Origin: Burkholderia sp. BCC0506
Lineage (GTDB): Bacteria > Pseudomonadota > Gammaproteobacteria > Burkholderiales > Burkholderiaceae
Direction: 5' to 3'
Length of the DNA: 64,000 bases
Assembly (NCBI RefSeq): GCF_902833145.1
Contig: NZ_CADFEN010000008.1
Location: forward strand, 186,001 to 250,000
Each line of letters begins with the position of its first letter. Position 1 is the first letter of the stretch. The position numbers and the translations under genes were made by a program. Positions 62,353-64,000 of the stretch are shown here, piece after piece. The notes beneath the pieces are model-generated. The model saw nothing but the letters and a program-made list of their open reading frames with translations. It was not told where the DNA came from and ran no database searches.

Positions 62353-63273
62353 TCAGCCGAGCGTTTCGTTGACCGCGCGCTGCAGGCACGTGACGAAGTG
62401 CGACACGGCCGGCGTCGGCAGCAGGTCGCGCCGCGCGATGATCGACAGGTCGAAGCGCGGCATGCTTTCGTCGAGTTCGGCCGTGCGGATGCCGAGCGGC
62501 GCGACCATCGCGGCGAGCGGGCGCGTGAAGCAGCCGATCACGTCCGAGCGTGCGACGAGCCCGAGCGTCACCGCGAACGACATCGGCGAGCGCAGCAGGC
62601 GTTTCGGCAGCGGCAGCCCGTGCGCCTCGAACATCCCGACCATCACGCTGTGCGGAAACTGTTCGGCGCCGACGGTGACGATCCATTCGGCGTCGAGCAG
62701 TTCCTCTAACCGGCGTGCGTGCGCGAGCGGGTGACCGTCGCGCATCACGATCGTGAACTCGGTCGACAGCAGCGGCAATTGCGTGAAATCGCGGTCGAGC
62801 GCGGGCACATGGTGCATCGCAGCGATGTCGAGCGTGCCGTTGCGCAACCGCGCGAGCGCATCGGGCACCGTCAGTTCCTCGAGATGCAGGCTGACGTTCG
62901 GCATCGATTCGCGGAACGCCGTCACCGCGAGCGGCAACGCGGTCAGCGCGATCGACGGCATCGTGCCGACCGCGACACGGCCCGACATCTCGCCTTTCAC
63001 CTGCTCGACGGCCTCGACCGTGCGGCGGACGTCGCCGAGCAACTGCTCGGCGCGCGGCAGCAGCGCCTCGCCGCAGGCGGTCAGTTCGACGCCGCGTACG
63101 CTGCGCGCGAGCAGCTCCGCGTTGAGCGCCGTTTCGAGCTCGCGGATCGTGTGCGTGATCGCCGGCTGCGTGACGCCGAGTTCGCGCGCGGCGGCGCGCA
63201 GGCTCTTCAGGTGCGCGGCGGAGACGAACGCCTGGAGCTGCGCGATGTTCAGGGGGTTGCGGATGCGGGTCAT
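62353..63273 (-). CDS. LysR-family transcriptional regulator
   Basis: A 306-residue LysR protein: winged HTH (about 9-67; SLRAAARELGVTQPAITHTIRELE) and a substrate domain (about 92-300; GRVAVGTMPSIALTALPLAV). It precedes the binding-protein gene on the same strand and may control it or the AstE-like gene. ATG at 63273. Effector unknown. Confidence 0.9.
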   Translation of the reverse strand: MTRIRNPLNIAQLQAFVSAAHLKSLRAAARELGVTQPAITHTIRELETALNAELLARSVRGVELTACGEALLPRAEQLLGDVRRTVEAVEQVKGEMSGRVAVGTMPSIALTALPLAVTAFRESMPNVSLHLEELTVPDALARLRNGTLDIAAMHHVPALDRDFTQLPLLSTEFTIVMRDGHPLAHARRLEELLDAEWIVTVGAEQFPHSVMVGMFEAHGLPLPKRLLRSPMSFAVTLGLVARSDVIGCFTRPLAAMVAPLGIRTAELDESMPRFDLSIIARRDLLPTPAVSHFVTCLQRAVNETLG

Positions 63274-63465
63274 CGGTCGGGTCCGGTTGGCGCGAAAGGG
63301 GGCGGTAGGTTCATGCGGCGATCCGGATGAACATCACGCCTCGGCGCGCGCATTGAGCGGGCACGGGTTCGGCGCCGTCGCTCGGGCAGGCCGGCGGGCG
63401 CGGTGATCGTCGCGACGGCGATCGTCGCCGGGCGGGCCGTGCTCGAGCCGTTGCGGCGGGGCGAA

Positions 63466-64000
63466 TCAGGCGAGCGCGATCTCCACCGCCGCCAGCGTAC
63501 GACGCCGGATCCAGCCGCTGCCCAGCCGGATTGCGAGCCAGTACGGCGTGAACAGCCGGCGCGTGTGCGCGCTCGGGCAGTGGACGAAGGTTTCGGTCCG
63601 CAGGATGTGCGCGCCCGACGCGAGCCCGACCACCTCGAACCGGAGCACCAGCTTCGCATCGCGCGGGTCGTCGTGCCGGACGAAGGCGTCGGCATCGGCG
63701 AGGGGGCGCACGTCGGGCGTCGGGCGCCAGAAGCGGCCGACCAGGCCGAGCGACAGCGACGTGTCGTCGCGATGGAGCGGCGTGAACGTGTCGAAGCCGA
63801 AGCGCGCGCGTTCGGGGCGGGCCGGCGCGTTGCGCAGCGCGGCCGCGATGGCCGCCGGGAATTCGCGCACCGTCAGCAGCGTGTCGATCACGGGATCGGC
63901 GCGCATGTCGAGCGACGCGACGACATCGATGATGCGCGCGGGCGGCGCGCCGATCGGCTGCGATTCGTGGACCTCGTGGAAGCCGAACGACGGAATGAAC
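63466..64000 (-). CDS. SRPBCC-like protein of unknown function, N-terminus outside the window
   Basis: The frame is open to the right edge, so the protein is truncated; at least 178 residues. It reads FIPSFGFHEVHESQPIGAPPARIIDVVA, then LLTVREFPAAI, LSLGLVGRFWRP, RFEVVGLASGAHILRTETFV and PYWLAIRLGSGWIRRRTLAAVEIAL. This resembles a group of START-like proteins of about 180 residues often annotated as hypothetical. No function is known. A 192-bp gap separates it from the LysR gene downstream. Confidence 0.6.
   Translation of the reverse strand, partial: FIPSFGFHEVHESQPIGAPPARIIDVVASLDMRADPVIDTLLTVREFPAAIAAALRNAPARPERARFGFDTFTPLHRDDTSLSLGLVGRFWRPTPDVRPLADADAFVRHDDPRDAKLVLRFEVVGLASGAHILRTETFVHCPSAHTRRLFTPYWLAIRLGSGWIRRRTLAAVEIALA

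Overview
The window is a high-GC chromosomal segment from a beta-proteobacterium, almost certainly Burkholderia and probably the B. cepacia complex. This is an inference from the strongly GC-biased third codon positions, a 400-residue FabV enoyl-ACP reductase with Y235/K244, an hmuRSTUV haem operon, a persulfide dioxygenase-rhodanese fusion, an ArgP-type LysR regulator and a Burkholderia-type trimeric porin. No rRNA, tRNA, CRISPR array, insertion sequence or replication origin was found. Both ends cut genes.

Layout. 0-5 kb: the tail of a DUF1254/DUF1214 protein, then a very large DUF748 AsmA-like envelope protein closed by a strong terminator. 5-10 kb: an exported phosphodiesterase-like protein, then the minus-strand cyanide-insensitive quinol oxidase operon (cydA, cydB and a 59-residue membrane peptide) with a perfect FNR/ANR palindrome upstream. 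10-16 kb: two small envelope proteins, L-threonine aldolase, a DUF1059 protein, ArgP, the persulfide dioxygenase-rhodanese fusion and a glutathione transferase. 16-20 kb: a PAP2 phosphatase, a divergent MFS/LysR pair and a DsbA-like isomerase. 20-26 kb: an IclR-controlled catabolic operon (HMG-CoA-lyase-like enzyme, class III CoA transferase, ACS-family MFS permease, amidohydrolase) with three identical-spacing 17-bp operators. 26-30.6 kb: SRPBCC/ArsR genes, a GNAT, a small HExxH protein and a divergent TetR/SDR pair with duplicated operators.

30.6-37 kb: fabV diverges from a GbsR-like regulator. Two near-identical 24-bp palindromes lie before the regulator and before a four-gene, translationally coupled operon (SDR-DoxX fusion, DUF2269, DCC thiol protein, membrane-SDR39U1 fusion). 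This is the least understood coherent system in the window. 37-43.5 kb: mostly housekeeping singletons (GST, serine hydrolase, HIT, ICMT-like, glycine-zipper protein, ureidoglycine aminohydrolase) plus an 837-bp stretch with no convincing gene.

43.6-45.9 kb is a visibly lower-GC island of three minus-strand genes, one resembling Imm50 immunity proteins, inserted next to an APH(6)-like kinase. 46.9-49.7 kb holds a bifunctional PBP1 and a TRIC-type channel. 49.7-56.2 kb is the complete haem-uptake operon behind a Fur box. The last 8 kb holds three small hypotheticals, a porin with a TTG start and stacked terminators (with a possible small RNA between them), an orphan MetQ-like protein, an AstE-like zinc enzyme, a basic-amino-acid binding protein, a LysR regulator and a truncated gene at the edge.
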